DNA of 64,000 nucleotides from Cellvibrio mixtus subsp. mixtus J3-8. GTDB lineage: Bacteria; Pseudomonadota; Gammaproteobacteria; Pseudomonadales; Cellvibrionaceae. Location of the stretch: the NCBI RefSeq assembly GCF_000766945.1, contig NZ_KN266210.1, positions 61,922-125,921 of the forward strand. The letters run 5' to 3'. The notes below the pieces were generated by a model. It had not been told where the DNA came from and made no database searches. It saw only the letters and a program-made list of their open reading frames with translations. The position numbers were made by a program, and so were the translations under genes. Below are positions 53,908 through 64,000 of the stretch, piece after piece (within the stretch, counting starts at the first letter, position 1; the number at the start of each line of letters is the position of its first letter).

Positions 53908-55536
53908 ATGATCCGTATTAACGAACTCCAGCTGCCGCTGGATCATCCCGCTGACGACTTGCGTAATGCCATCGTCAAACGCCTTAAAATCAAAGATACC
54001 GACCTGCTCAATTTCACTGTTTTTAAACGCAGTTACGATGCGCGTAAAAAAAATAGCGAAATCACGTTTGTTTATATCATCGATTTGCAAGCAAATAATG
54101 AAGAAAAAATCCTCAGTCGTTTTGCTGATGATAAAAATATTCGCCCCGCACCCGACACTAATTACTACCCTGTTGCACAGGCACCGGAAAATTTAACCGA
54201 GCGACCATTAGTCATTGGCTTTGGTCCTTGCGGTTTATTTGCAGCACTCTCACTCGCGCAAATGGGTTTCAAACCCATTGTGCTGGAGCGCGGTAAAGAT
54301 GTTCGTCGCCGCACCAAAGATACCTGGGCGCTGTGGCGCAATAAAGTATTAACACCGGAATCCAACGTGCAATTTGGCGAAGGCGGCGCAGGTTTATTTT
54401 CCGACGGGAAATTGTATAGCCAGATTAAAGATCCAAAATTCTATGGCCGCAAAGTCATGCACGAATTTGTGCGTGCCGGTGCGCCGGAAGAAATTATGTA
54501 TGTGAGTAAACCGCACATAGGGACGTTCCGGTTAACCGGTGTTGTCGCAGCTATGCGTGAAGAAATTAAAACCCTCGGTGGTGAAGTACGTTTTGAAAAT
54601 AAAGTGGCTGATTTTATTATCGAAAATGATCGCATCCAGGGCGTTACCCTGGCGGATGGACAGGAATTACGCAGCCGCTATGTGGTGCTTGCCCTCGGTC
54701 ATAGCTCGCGCGATACCTTTCGTAAATTGCATGAACGCGGTGTCTATATCGAAGCAAAACCATTTGCGGTTGGCTTTCGTATTGAACATCCGCAATCCCT
54801 TATTGATCACGCACGGCTCGGGAAGTACGCAGGCCACCCTGAACTCGGCGCGGCAGATTATAAACTGGTTTATCACGCAAAAAATGGCCGCGCAGTTTAC
54901 AGTTTTTGCATGTGTCCCGGTGGTACGGTGGTTGCGGCCACGTCAGAACCTGAACGTGTTGTAACAAATGGTATGAGCCAATATTCGCGCAATGAACGCA
55001 ATGCAAACGCGGGCATAGTAGTAGGAATTAACCCGGAAGAGGATTTCCCCGGCGGCCCTCTCGCGGGTGTGGAATTACAAGAAAAACTGGAATCGCAAGC
55101 CTACATATTAGGTGGCAAAGATTACTGCGCACCCGGTCAGTTAGTCGGTGATTTTATTCGCGGCAAGCCTTCAACTGAATTTGGTGAAGTTGAACCTTCT
55201 TACAAACCCGGCGTACTGCTCGGAGATTTGGCCCCATCATTACCAGATTATGTAATCGAGGCGATTCGCGAAGCGCTGCCGGAATTTGGTAAACAAATTC
55301 GTGGGTTTGATCGCAACGATGCCATTCTCACCGGTATTGAAACCCGCACGTCGTCACCAGTGCGAATCACACGAGATCATGAATCATTACAAAGCCTGAA
55401 TACGCGTGGGCTCTACCCGGCGGGTGAAGGCGCGGGCTATGCGGGCGGCATCCTCTCTGCCGGAGTTGATGGCATTAAAGTTGCCGAGGCGGTCGCTAAA
55501 GCGATGCTGGCAGACCTAATCGCCACAAATACATGA
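53908..55536 (+). CDS. FAD-dependent oxidoreductase (COG2509 type)
   Basis: This is a 542-residue flavoprotein. An N-terminal domain (MIRINELQLPLDHPADDLRNAIVKRL) is characteristic of this family. The FAD Rossmann motif is VIGFGPCGLFAALSLAQMG (about 102-120). NVQFGEGGAGLFSDGKL and the terminal YPAGEGAGYAGGILSAGVDG are signature segments. The family is conserved but functionally uncharacterised. ATG 53908 follows CAGGAG; the frame is open to 53857. The RNA methyltransferase gene follows within 20 bases. Confidence 0.9.
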   Translation: MIRINELQLPLDHPADDLRNAIVKRLKIKDTDLLNFTVFKRSYDARKKNSEITFVYIIDLQANNEEKILSRFADDKNIRPAPDTNYYPVAQAPENLTERPLVIGFGPCGLFAALSLAQMGFKPIVLERGKDVRRRTKDTWALWRNKVLTPESNVQFGEGGAGLFSDGKLYSQIKDPKFYGRKVMHEFVRAGAPEEIMYVSKPHIGTFRLTGVVAAMREEIKTLGGEVRFENKVADFIIENDRIQGVTLADGQELRSRYVVLALGHSSRDTFRKLHERGVYIEAKPFAVGFRIEHPQSLIDHARLGKYAGHPELGAADYKLVYHAKNGRAVYSFCMCPGGTVVAATSEPERVVTNGMSQYSRNERNANAGIVVGINPEEDFPGGPLAGVELQEKLESQAYILGGKDYCAPGQLVGDFIRGKPSTEFGEVEPSYKPGVLLGDLAPSLPDYVIEAIREALPEFGKQIRGFDRNDAILTGIETRTSSPVRITRDHESLQSLNTRGLYPAGEGAGYAGGILSAGVDGIKVAEAVAKAMLADLIATNT

Positions 55537-55555
55537 TCAATACAAGCGACTAGCG

Positions 55556-56281
55556 ATGAAATCTGACGATATAAAAAAACTCCACCAAAAAAAATACCGC
55601 ACTGAATTTGGCCATTTTTTAGTGGAGGGCGAACATCTGGTTTTGGAACTGGAAAAAGCGGCGGTGATTAATCCGGCATTAAAAAATTGCGAACTCTATG
55701 TCACCGAATCATATAAAGATTTTTCCAGCTCCTTTAAAAAACACCTGGTCAGTGAAAAACACATGGCACAGCTGTCAGACACCAAATCACCGCAAGGAAT
55801 TATCGCGGTAGCACCCTTGGTATCTGCAAGCAGTGTTGCATCCCCCAATGAAAAAAATATCTATCTTTATGAGGTGCAAGACCCGGGCAATTTGGGAACC
55901 ATTTTGCGCAGCCTCGCCTGGTTCGGTAATTTTCGTTGTTTACTCAGCCCCGGATCAGTAGATCCCTACAATCCCAAAGTGGTTCGCTCAAGTATGGGTG
56001 CAATTTTTCACGTTCCCATGGAATTGGATGTACCACTGGAATCCATAAATACCCGCTTCAATTCAATTGCGACACTGGATATGCAAGGCAAGCCGCTTAG
56101 CGATGCCAGTTTTAAAAAAGCTGATTGCTATTTATTTGGTAATGAAGCGCGCGGTGTACCGCGGGAAAATTTACACGCGATGAACGTTCAACCATTTACT
56201 ATTCACGGTTGCGGTGCTATTGAATCACTGAACCTGGCTTCCGCGGTAAATATGTGTGTTTACGAATTGGAACGTTCATGA
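55556..56281 (+). CDS. SpoU/TrmH family RNA 2'-O-methyltransferase
   Basis: This is a 241-residue SPOUT methyltransferase with an N-terminal substrate-binding domain. Its C-terminal knot contains the motifs YEVQDPGNLGTILRSLAWFG (motif 1), LFGNEARGVP (motif 2) and IESLNLASAVNMCVYE (motif 3). It uses SAM to methylate a ribose in rRNA or tRNA; the target cannot be told. It lies 20 bases after the FAD enzyme, so it is co-transcribed with it. Confidence 0.9.
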   Translation: MKSDDIKKLHQKKYRTEFGHFLVEGEHLVLELEKAAVINPALKNCELYVTESYKDFSSSFKKHLVSEKHMAQLSDTKSPQGIIAVAPLVSASSVASPNEKNIYLYEVQDPGNLGTILRSLAWFGNFRCLLSPGSVDPYNPKVVRSSMGAIFHVPMELDVPLESINTRFNSIATLDMQGKPLSDASFKKADCYLFGNEARGVPRENLHAMNVQPFTIHGCGAIESLNLASAVNMCVYELERS

Positions 56282-56342
56282 AATGTAATTGGCTCATCTG
56301 AAGCCCACCGCTAACCGATACCTACAGGCCGTAAATTTTGCC

Positions 56343-57221
56343 CTATTTGTTTTTCAAAGGAATAGAGGCCATTAACCCTCGCGCGACCAAACCGGGAAAA
56401 ACGCTAAAGTGGTTTTCGTCCGCAATAACAACCACCTCCAGTTTTAGTCCCGAATAGTTGCGTGACCGCAGGATTTTCTCAAACAGCAGTACATTATCAG
56501 CCATCTTCCGGTCTTTCGCGCTGCCATTATTATCATCTACATAAATCATGACATGAGCCTTCAATGATTTATTATTTTTCGCGTATGTTTCTTCCATCTT
56601 GAAGATAACTTTCTCGTCATACCACAGTGATGGACTACCAATAATATAGTGATCAAACAAGCCTGGCCTGTTTACCAAAATATAACTACCCAATAATCCA
56701 CCAAATGAGTGACCAACAAATATTTTATGATTGGGATCTACACGGTACTTTTTTATCAGTAAGGGAATTACCTGGTCTGCCAAAAAAGCGACGTACTCTT
56801 TCGCATGCCCTGATGCTTTCCGGGCCGCTAATGAATGCCCATTTGATTCAGCAGGAGAAAAAGTCGGTGTGTAATCGCGGGTACGGCTAATCGTGCGATC
56901 TTCACCCTTCGCATAGGAAATTCCTACCACAATCGCTTCTTTAATTACATTATTCCCCATCAATGCCATAGCGCCATTTGTAATTGGAAAAGCAAAGCGC
57001 GAATCATTCACGATGATTACCGGGTAGTTAATTTTCGTATCTTTGTAGGACGGAGGCAACTGAATATAAAGCTCATAATCCTTATTGTTGCTGTTAGCAT
57101 GAATATTAACTGTATCAAATTGCGGATACCCAAACGGGGGAAACCCTTCTGCATAAACGTAATGCGTGAAACAGGCAATAAAAAATAACACATATAATAA
57201 AAACCCTTTCTTAATACACAT
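56343..57221 (-). CDS. Exported alpha/beta-hydrolase esterase (IroE/enterochelin-esterase-like)
   Basis: This is a 292-residue exported serine hydrolase. The signal peptide ends YVYA. The nucleophile elbow GHSFGG has Ser172 and the catalytic His271 lies in ENHFSVFPG. The fold resembles putative esterases of the IroE/enterochelin esterase and Est-type group, which cleave siderophores or acyl groups on glycans. It lies 16 bases after the deacetylase gene in one operon, so a role in deacylating surface or plant polysaccharides is as likely as siderophore hydrolysis. Confidence 0.85.
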   Translation of the reverse strand: MCIKKGFLLYVLFFIACFTHYVYAEGFPPFGYPQFDTVNIHANSNNKDYELYIQLPPSYKDTKINYPVIIVNDSRFAFPITNGAMALMGNNVIKEAIVVGISYAKGEDRTISRTRDYTPTFSPAESNGHSLAARKASGHAKEYVAFLADQVIPLLIKKYRVDPNHKIFVGHSFGGLLGSYILVNRPGLFDHYIIGSPSLWYDEKVIFKMEETYAKNNKSLKAHVMIYVDDNNGSAKDRKMADNVLLFEKILRSRNYSGLKLEVVVIADENHFSVFPGLVARGLMASIPLKNK

Positions 57222-57237
57222 CTAAATTCCTTACCTG

Positions 57238-58158
57238 TTATTTAATTTCAACAATACGTGCAGCAACAAATGCCTGATTTAAATAATCTTCGTTTTCCGA
57301 TGGATGGCGCAACTCAGCTTCAGGAATACCCTTACTATTAGCAATTGCCGCGACCCTGCCCTGCTTATGAAAACTTACCTGGGGAAAATTCCTGGCGATG
57401 GGATCTTTATAGGCTTGCTGAGGCGAAATTATTTTCCAACCCTTGTTACGTAAGTGCTGGATAAGATCACCCACAAACAATGCGGCGGCATCATTTTCAT
57501 GCAATAACAGCACATGTCGCGGTGAGCGTTTCAACGATTTCCTAGCAATTCCATCATAAAATTCAATCGATGTATAAAGGCTGTTAACATAAAAATCGCG
57601 GGCCTTTTCATAATTGATTGGTTTTTTTTCTTCTGCAGCTTTGGTAATTAATGCACTGATATACCAATCAAAGTTATCAATAGTGACATAACCATCCTTG
57701 TAGCCCAATTCGATCAATAATTTTTGTAACTGATTAATATCGGATAAATCCTTGCCGTAATGCAAATAGGGAAAGCGATGATAGTTAAGCACATTGTTAA
57801 AGGGCTTTAATGCGAGATGTGCTTTATAGACATCCACTGCATAAGCATTTATATCTAACTGATTAGCAGATTGGTGCGTAAAACTATGGTTCGCCAAATG
57901 AAAGCCTGCATCTGTATATTGTTTCAAGCGTGCGCTTGTTTGCGAATTTATGTAATCTGCCTTCACGAAGAACATTGCATCAGGGATTTGCGCCTGTTTC
58001 AATGCAGAAATTAATTTTTGCGTACGTTCATTGCCAGTCATTAACGCCGAGTCAGGAGTGGGCGCATCATCGAACGTTAGCGCAATTTCACGGGCATGGA
58101 TATTGAACGGCAGGAATGTAATAAAGAGTATAAAAAAACGAAAAATTGAATTGCACAT
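57238..58158 (-). CDS. Exported polysaccharide deacetylase family protein
   Basis: This is a 306-residue exported NodB-homology protein. The signal peptide ends NIHA, the first motif is LTFDDAPTP (D30, D31) and the metal-binding motif is NHSFTHQ (H90, H94). HVLLLHENDAAALF carries the late His motif. It is likely to deacetylate chitin- or peptidoglycan-type polymers or acetyl-xylan. It is the first gene of a pair with the esterase and has AGGATA before the ATG. Confidence 0.88.
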   Translation of the reverse strand: MCNSIFRFFILFITFLPFNIHAREIALTFDDAPTPDSALMTGNERTQKLISALKQAQIPDAMFFVKADYINSQTSARLKQYTDAGFHLANHSFTHQSANQLDINAYAVDVYKAHLALKPFNNVLNYHRFPYLHYGKDLSDINQLQKLLIELGYKDGYVTIDNFDWYISALITKAAEEKKPINYEKARDFYVNSLYTSIEFYDGIARKSLKRSPRHVLLLHENDAAALFVGDLIQHLRNKGWKIISPQQAYKDPIARNFPQVSFHKQGRVAAIANSKGIPEAELRHPSENEDYLNQAFVAARIVEIK

Positions 58159-58291
58159 AAATATATCCTGGTTATTATTTATTCATCCCTCGGGAATTCA
58201 CCCAATAAGACACAGAAAGCATGTGTACAGCATAGGCTGACCACACCGCCACTCATTGGTTTATATCATTAACTATTTGTGCACTCAAGTA

Positions 58292-59788
58292 TCAGGAAGG
58301 GTGTTGCTGACAATGGAAACTTTGTTTTATGTCGTTGCCATCCACAGAATGTAAATGCACATCAAACCCCCACAGACGGTGCAAATGTTTCAGCACCTCC
58401 GGCGTTGAGTCGCCAAGGGGCCGGCGATTGTGCATGTAGTGATGCAATGTTAGAGAGCGGTCACCACGCACTTCCACGTTATACACCTGGATGTTGGGCT
58501 CGCGGTTGCCGAGGTTATATTGCCCCGCCAGGTTTTCACGCAATTTGCGAAATCCGCGTTCATTATGAATAGCATCGACACGAATTTTCTCTTCCTCATC
58601 GTTATCAACAATGCTGAAAAGTTTTAAATCGCGCATTACTTTGGGCGATAAAAATTGCAGGATAAAACTTTCGTCCTTGAAGTTTTTCATTGCGAACTGC
58701 AATGTTTCCTTCCAATTGGAACCGGCAATCTCGGGAAACCAGACACGGTCTTCTTCTGTCGGGTTTTCACAGATCCTGCGTATATCGCTCATCATTGCGA
58801 AACCCAACGTATAAGGATTAATGCCGCTGAAATAGGGACTGTCGTAAGCAGGCTGCGCTACCACACTGGTGTGTGATTGTAAAAACTCCATGATAAAACC
58901 ATCGGTCACATAACCGCGCTCATGTAATTCATTCAGTAGGGTGTAATGCCAAAAAGTTGCCCACCCTTCGTTCATTACTTGCGTTTGTCGCTGCGGATAA
59001 AAATACTGGGCGATTTTGCGCACAATACGAATCACTTCGCGCTGCCAGGATTCCAATAACGGAGAATTTTTTTCCAGGAAATACAGAATATTTTCCTGGG
59101 GTTCTGTTGGAAAACGTGGGGCATTTTTTTGCGTATCTGTTGCCGCAGATTTGGGAATAGTACGCCATAGGTCATTAACATGCTTTTGCAGATACTCTGC
59201 ACGTTCGTTTTGCCGGCGCTCTTCCTCTTGCGCTGAGATGGGATAAGGGCGCTTATATCGATCAACACCGTAATTCATTAACGCGTGGCAAGAGTCCAGG
59301 ATATCTTCAACCGCACTTATGCCATAACGCTCTTCACATTTACTGATGTAATTTTTTGCAAATACCAGATAATCAATAATTGAACTGGCATCTGTCCAGG
59401 TGCGAAATAAATAATTGCCTTTGAAAAAAGAATTATGCCCATAACATGCATGGGCAATGACCAGCGTTTGCATGGTCATGGTGTTTTCTTCCATCAAATA
59501 CGCAATACATGGATTGGAATTAATCACAATTTCATAGGCAAGCCCCATTTGCCCGCGTTTGTAGGAGTGCTCGGTACTGAGCAATTGTTTACCATAGGAC
59601 CAATGGCTGTAACCAATAGGCATCCCTACCGACGAATAGGCATCCATCATTTGCTCGGAACTGATGACTTCGATTTGATTTGGATAAGTATCCAAACCAA
59701 ATTCTGCAGCCAGATCGCCGAGAACTTTGTCCACGTCCTGAATCAAATCAAAATTCCACTCAGAGGTGGTAAACAACGGTTTTTTCAT
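58292..59788 (-). CDS. spoVR: SpoVR family protein (YcgB-like)
   Basis: This is a 498-residue SpoVR-like protein with the N-terminal [13 protein letters not shown] and a conserved [16 protein letters not shown] motif near 134-149. [15 protein letters not shown] and [13 protein letters not shown] follow. Despite the Bacillus name it is not a sporulation gene here; in enteric bacteria ycgB belongs to the RpoS/nitrogen-stress set with yeaGH. Its start overlaps the YeaH stop (ATGA). Function is unknown. Confidence 0.95.
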   Translation of the reverse strand: MKKPLFTTSEWNFDLIQDVDKVLGDLAAEFGLDTYPNQIEVISSEQMMDAYSSVGMPIGYSHWSYGKQLLSTEHSYKRGQMGLAYEIVINSNPCIAYLMEENTMTMQTLVIAHACYGHNSFFKGNYLFRTWTDASSIIDYLVFAKNYISKCEERYGISAVEDILDSCHALMNYGVDRYKRPYPISAQEEERRQNERAEYLQKHVNDLWRTIPKSAATDTQKNAPRFPTEPQENILYFLEKNSPLLESWQREVIRIVRKIAQYFYPQRQTQVMNEGWATFWHYTLLNELHERGYVTDGFIMEFLQSHTSVVAQPAYDSPYFSGINPYTLGFAMMSDIRRICENPTEEDRVWFPEIAGSNWKETLQFAMKNFKDESFILQFLSPKVMRDLKLFSIVDNDEEEKIRVDAIHNERGFRKLRENLAGQYNLGNREPNIQVYNVEVRGDRSLTLHHYMHNRRPLGDSTPEVLKHLHRLWGFDVHLHSVDGNDIKQSFHCQQHPS

Positions 59789-61059
59789 GCGACCTTCTTA
59801 TGGAAAAGCTCACGGAATACCGGATAAATATCGCCCACACCACGAATGTGTTGCAATGCAAAGACATCCGGATATTGCTGTTGGATGGATTCGTACACAC
59901 TCCACAGCGCCTGGTGCTCATTGTTGGTAATTTCAATGTAGGAAAAATATTGGCAGCCGGGCAAAAGATCATCGACCAGAATATCGCGGCACACATCGGA
60001 ATCCTCCCCCCAGTTGTCACCATCGGAAGCCTGGGCACCATAAATGTTCCATTGCTCGGGAGAGTAGCGATCTTTAATAATTTCCTGCATCAATTGCAAA
60101 GCACTGGAAACAACTGTGCCGCCAGTCTCGCGCGAGTGAAAGAATTCGTCTTCATCCACTTCTTTCGCGCTGGTATGATGGCGAATAAATACAATTTCAG
60201 TTTTTTCGTAATTGCGTTGCAAGAATAAATAAAGAAGGATAAAAAAACGTTTGGCGATATCTTTGGTGGCCTGATCCATTGAACCGGACACGTCCATAAT
60301 ACAAAACATTACCGCTTTGGAGCGCGGAACCGGTTGTTTGATCATCAGGTTATATTTGAGATCAAAAGTATCCAACCAGGGTATTTTACTAATAGAACGT
60401 TCGAGTTTGGCAATGAGTTCCAATACTTCGCGATAACGAATTAAATCACGCGCAGATTCAGGGATTTTTTCAAGCTCCGCCAATTCAGCATTTAATTCTT
60501 GCAACTGGCGACGCTTTCCACCACTTAATGCCAAACGACGCATATTGGCGGAGCGTAATGAGCGCACGATATTCATACGCCCCGGCTGACCTTCATTGGC
60601 AATACCACCGCGCACCGTTTTAAATTCTTCCAAGCCAGATAGTTGGCGCTTAATGAGATTCGGTAGCTCAAGCCCATCAAACATAAAATCCAGAAATTCC
60701 TCTTGGGAAAGCGTGAATGAAAAATCATCCATTCCTTCACCGGAATCACTGGCTTTTCCACCACCGCCCTGGCCACTGCCGCCTTGCGGGCGCGCGATTT
60801 TGTCACCTTCAGAGAATTGTTTATTACCCGGCAATACACGTTCGTTATATCCACCCTGTCCGTGGTGAATAATTGGCTCATTGATATCACGGCCAGGAAT
60901 ACTCACTTTGCCGCCCTTATCAATATCAGTGATAGAACGTTCGTTTACTGCGTCAGAAACTGCTTTTTGTATTTGCTCGCGATAGCGTCTTAAAAAGCGC
61001 TGCCGATTCACAGCGCTTTTATTTTTGGCATTCAGACGTCGATCAATAATGTAACTCAT
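59785..61059 (-). CDS. yeaH: YeaH/YhbH family VWA-like protein (DUF444)
   Basis: This is a 424-residue protein with a Gly-rich linker (about 68-110) and a von Willebrand A-like domain with MIDAS DVSGS (256-260). It is the constant partner of the PrkA kinase and is thought to be its substrate or partner under nutrient stress. AAGG precedes the ATG. The middle gene of a prkA-yeaH-spoVR unit; the prkA stop is 53 bases upstream. Confidence 0.95.
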   Translation of the reverse strand: MSYIIDRRLNAKNKSAVNRQRFLRRYREQIQKAVSDAVNERSITDIDKGGKVSIPGRDINEPIIHHGQGGYNERVLPGNKQFSEGDKIARPQGGSGQGGGGKASDSGEGMDDFSFTLSQEEFLDFMFDGLELPNLIKRQLSGLEEFKTVRGGIANEGQPGRMNIVRSLRSANMRRLALSGGKRRQLQELNAELAELEKIPESARDLIRYREVLELIAKLERSISKIPWLDTFDLKYNLMIKQPVPRSKAVMFCIMDVSGSMDQATKDIAKRFFILLYLFLQRNYEKTEIVFIRHHTSAKEVDEDEFFHSRETGGTVVSSALQLMQEIIKDRYSPEQWNIYGAQASDGDNWGEDSDVCRDILVDDLLPGCQYFSYIEITNNEHQALWSVYESIQQQYPDVFALQHIRGVGDIYPVFRELFHKKVA

Positions 61060-61112
61060 AGTCCGACCTTAACCTTGATGAACGCAAAAGACTTTCAGGT
61101 TGCTTTCCTCTG

Positions 61113-63035
61113 TTATTGGGACTTTCTTACCCTTAGATACCATTCTGATAACAAGCGTACTTGTTTTTCGGTGTACCCACGTTCAACCATACGTTGCACG
61201 AAATCCTGATGTTTTTTCTTGTCCTGGACTGAAGCCTTGGCATTAAACGAAATAACCGGCAGTAAATCCTCGGTGTTGGAGAACATTTTCTTCTCAATCA
61301 CAATGCGCAATTTTTCGTAACCGCGCCAATCCGGATTTTTACCGGCATTGTGTGCTTTTGCACGCAACACAAAGTTAACAATTTCATTGCGGAAATCTTT
61401 GGGATTGCTAATGCCTGCAGGTTTTTCAATTTTCTCAAGCTCGTCGTTGAGTGAAGAGCGATTGAGTATTTCACCGGTTTCCGGATCGCGATATTCCTGA
61501 TCCTGAATCCAGAAATCCGCATAGGTTACATAGCGATCAAAAATATTTTGGCCGTATTCCGCATAGGATTCCAAATAAGCGGTTTGAATCTCTTTACCGA
61601 TAAAGTCTACATACTTGGGTGAGATGTATTCTTTTAAGGCATTCAGGTATTTATCTTGCACTTCTTTAGGGAATTGTTCCTGCTCGATTTGTTGCTCGAG
61701 CACATACATTAAATGCACCGGGTTTGCTGCAATTTCAGTAGGATCGAAATTGAATACTTTAGATAAAATTTTAAATGAGAAACGGGTCGACAAGCCGTTC
61801 ATCCCTTCATCTACACCGGCAGCATCCTTATATTCCTGCAGGGATTTTGCGCGTGGGTCAGTGTCTTTGAGATTCTCACCATCATAGATCCGCATCTTGG
61901 AGTAGATATTGGAATTTTCAGGTTCTTTAATGCGCGACAACACTGAAAATTGCGCAAGCATCCGCAATGTATCGGGTGCGCATGGCGCCCTGGACAGGGA
62001 AGAATTTTGCAATAACTTCTCATAAATTTTCATTTCTTCCGTAACACGCAAACAATAAGGAACTTTGACGATGTAAACACGGTCGATAAAAGCTTCATTG
62101 TTTTTGTTGTTGCGGAAATTTTGCCACTCGGATTCATTCGAGTGCGCGAGGATAATGCCATCAAAAGGAATCGCACCCAAACCTTCTGTGCTGTTGAAAT
62201 TACCTTCCTGTGTTGCTGTTAATAAGGGGTGCAGCACTTTAATCGGTGCCTTGAACATTTCCACAAATTCCATCAAACCTTGATTCGCGCGACACAAACC
62301 ACCGCTGAAACTGTAAGCATCCGGATCGTTTTGCGGAAAATCTTCCAGTTTGCGGATATCTACTTTACCCACCAGGGAAGAAATATCCTGATTGTTTTCA
62401 TCGCCCGGTTCGGTTTTGGTTATCGCAATTTGATTGAGGATTGAGGGATAAACTTTTACGACTTTAAATTGGGTTATATCACCATGAAATTCTTGTAAAC
62501 GTTTTGCAGCCCAAGGAGACATAATTGATTTGATGTAGCGGCGCGGAATCCCGTAATCTTCTTCCAGGATTTTTCCGTCTTCATCCGGATTGAATAACCC
62601 GAGTGGAGACTCAAATACCGGAGAACCTTTAATGCAATAAATTGGCATTTTCTCCATTAAGGACTTCAGCATTTCAGCAAGTGATGACTTACCACCACCG
62701 ACCGGCCCGAGTAAATAAAGAATTTGTTTCTTTTCCTCCAGTCCTTGCGCAGCATGCTTGAAAAACGACACTATTTGCTGGATAGATTCTTCCATGCCAT
62801 AAAATTCACCAAAGGCTTTATAACGTTTGATAATTTTATTGGAAAAAATTCTGCTTAGGCGTGGATCTTGAGATGTATCAACAACTTCGGGTTCACCAAT
62901 AGCCATCAGCATACGTTCAGCGGCTGACGCGTAGACGCCAGGGTCTTTTTTGCAAAGATCGAGATACTCCTTAATCGTTAACTCTTCCTGCTGGGTAGTT
63001 TCAAAACGTTCGCGATAATGACTGAATATACTCAT
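61113..63035 (-). CDS. yeaG: PrkA family Ser protein kinase (YeaG)
   Basis: This is a 640-residue AAA+/PrkA protein kinase. The P-loop GPVGGGKSS lies at 110-118 in a RecA-like AAA domain; the C-terminal PrkA domain follows from about residue 390 to the end. E. coli YeaG is induced under nitrogen starvation and supports sustained survival. It is the first gene of the prkA-yeaH-spoVR operon and is divergent from aat. The ATG is preceded by GAGG; the 289-base divergent gap shows no recognisable sigma-54 (GG/GC) promoter. Confidence 0.96.
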   Translation of the reverse strand: MSIFSHYRERFETTQQEELTIKEYLDLCKKDPGVYASAAERMLMAIGEPEVVDTSQDPRLSRIFSNKIIKRYKAFGEFYGMEESIQQIVSFFKHAAQGLEEKKQILYLLGPVGGGKSSLAEMLKSLMEKMPIYCIKGSPVFESPLGLFNPDEDGKILEEDYGIPRRYIKSIMSPWAAKRLQEFHGDITQFKVVKVYPSILNQIAITKTEPGDENNQDISSLVGKVDIRKLEDFPQNDPDAYSFSGGLCRANQGLMEFVEMFKAPIKVLHPLLTATQEGNFNSTEGLGAIPFDGIILAHSNESEWQNFRNNKNNEAFIDRVYIVKVPYCLRVTEEMKIYEKLLQNSSLSRAPCAPDTLRMLAQFSVLSRIKEPENSNIYSKMRIYDGENLKDTDPRAKSLQEYKDAAGVDEGMNGLSTRFSFKILSKVFNFDPTEIAANPVHLMYVLEQQIEQEQFPKEVQDKYLNALKEYISPKYVDFIGKEIQTAYLESYAEYGQNIFDRYVTYADFWIQDQEYRDPETGEILNRSSLNDELEKIEKPAGISNPKDFRNEIVNFVLRAKAHNAGKNPDWRGYEKLRIVIEKKMFSNTEDLLPVISFNAKASVQDKKKHQDFVQRMVERGYTEKQVRLLSEWYLRVRKSQ

Positions 63036-63324
63036 AATCTACCTCGGTTAGCGATTAAAGCGGTAAATGCAGATCAATAAAACAGTAACAGGTTTAAAAT
63101 GCCCTTCGCGTTGAAAAAATACCATAATTCTTTATCCCTAAGCATAGCCTTAAATTTCTCAAGTATTAAAAGTAATAACAATTAATTGACTGATTTCCCG
63201 TTAAACTTTTACACTCAAAAAACGCGCCAAGTAAACACTATAACAATGTAAATTTTTTACCAATGACTTACCTATCACTGAATCATAATCACACCCGATC
63301 ATTTTCCGGATATTGTAGATATTC

Positions 63325-64000
63325 ATGATTTCTATTCCCTGGCTTGATCCTTACGATTATCAATTTCCAGCGCTCGAATGTGCGTTGGATGAACCTAATG
63401 GCTTGTTGGCAGTTGGTGGTGACCTGTCACCTGAGCGCATCCTCGCGGCTTATCATCGGGGCATTTTTCCCTGGTTCAATCCTGATGATCCGATTTTATG
63501 GTGGAGCCCCAGCCCGCGTACCGTGATTTATCCACATCAACTCCATCTTTCCAGAAGCTTGCGTAAATTGCTGCGCAAAGAAATTTATCGCGTGACCTTT
63601 GACAATTGTTTTGAAGATGTGATGCGTGCCTGCGCACAACCGCGAAGCTATGCCGATGGAACCTGGATTAGTGAAGATATTATTGCGGGCTATACTGAAT
63701 TACATCGCCGTGGCTTTGCTCACTCGGTGGAAGTCTGGCAGGAAAATCAATTAGTTGGCGGCCTTTATGGTATCGCATTGGGTAAAGTTTTTTTTGGAGA
63801 ATCCATGTTTAGTCGGGCCGATAATGCTTCCAAATTCGGATTTGCGCATCTGGTTCGGCAATTATGCGAATGGAATTTTGAACTCATTGATTGCCAGGTT
63901 GCCAACGATCATTTATTCAGCCTGGGGGCAATAGAAATTCCCCGTGAAGAATTTCAAAAAATACTGGTAAACTTTGTTCGTGAGCCGAGTGTGTATTCCC
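63325..64000 (+). CDS. aat: Leucyl/phenylalanyl-tRNA-protein transferase, partial
   Basis: Translating from ATG 63325 gives [20 protein letters not shown], then [26 protein letters not shown] and [10 protein letters not shown]. Further on come [30 protein letters not shown] and NFELIDCQV. This is the full Aat pattern of the N-end-rule pathway, which transfers Leu or Phe to N-terminal Lys/Arg of substrates for ClpAP. About 225 codons are present and the frame is still open at the window edge, so the C-terminus is missing. The ribosome-binding site is weak. Confidence 0.96.
   Translation, partial: MISIPWLDPYDYQFPALECALDEPNGLLAVGGDLSPERILAAYHRGIFPWFNPDDPILWWSPSPRTVIYPHQLHLSRSLRKLLRKEIYRVTFDNCFEDVMRACAQPRSYADGTWISEDIIAGYTELHRRGFAHSVEVWQENQLVGGLYGIALGKVFFGESMFSRADNASKFGFAHLVRQLCEWNFELIDCQVANDHLFSLGAIEIPREEFQKILVNFVREPSVYS

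Noticed and set aside
58292-59788. SpoVR as evidence of sporulation
   Set aside because: The family is widespread in non-sporulating proteobacteria, where it travels with prkA/yeaH; the name reflects a Bacillus phenotype only.

Overview
The window reads as chromosomal DNA of a free-living gammaproteobacterium. It has an outer membrane (porin, MlaA, usher, TonB-dependent receptor), a mutS-fdxA neighbourhood like that of pseudomonads, and moderate GC by eye. Polysaccharide deacetylases, Ton machinery and a Csu-type pilus locus make a Cellvibrio-like member of the Cellvibrionaceae my best guess. This is inference from gene content; no 16S gene is present. I saw no rRNA or tRNA genes, no insertion sequence, no phage and no CRISPR array.

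Layout. 0-5.4 kb (mostly minus): a tight run of quinone reductase, CaiB-type CoA transferase, DUF1653 protein and tadA; then pdxH, an unknown membrane protein and a 1-Cys peroxiredoxin. 5.5-10.4 kb (plus): a TauE/SafE exporter, mutS, fdxA and a PilZ protein. 10.5-17.3 kb: mlaA, then a three-gene outer-membrane uptake set (surface lipoprotein, TonB-dependent receptor, and a secreted protein with two TonB-C-like repeats). 17.4-21.2 kb (minus): a small exported protein, a porin, and a compact bufferin-type RiPP operon: a Cys-motif precursor, a DUF692/MNIO enzyme and a DUF2063 partner. 21.2-31 kb (minus): hrpA, a heme-oxygenase-like protein, a hybrid histidine kinase, an acyltransferase and a CNNM/CorC protein.

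31-37.8 kb (mostly plus): an autoinducer-synthase-like acyltransferase, tonB-exbB-exbD, a MATE transporter, a ribbon-helix-helix-like protein (minus), a 54-residue membrane protein, a zinc-ribbon protein, a polysaccharide deacetylase and a small monooxygenase-fold protein. 37.8-44.7 kb (minus): a large unknown protein and an archaic (Csu-type) chaperone-usher pilus operon. 45-48.2 kb: a DUF3649/PepSY/DUF3325 iron-uptake accessory operon and a DUF4142 protein. 48.2-50 kb: a small orphan gene followed by a 123-bp inverted-repeat element, then rlmE. 50-58.2 kb: a phytase-like esterase lipoprotein, two oxidoreductases, an RNA methyltransferase, an esterase and a second deacetylase. 58.3-63 kb (minus): the stress operon prkA(yeaG)-yeaH-spoVR(ycgB). 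The window ends inside aat.

The most interesting parts are the bufferin operon without a DoxX partner, the lipoprotein/receptor/double-TonB-C set, the inverted-repeat element just behind the orphan gene at 48.8 kb, and several small or mis-startable genes that simple ORF calling would miss.
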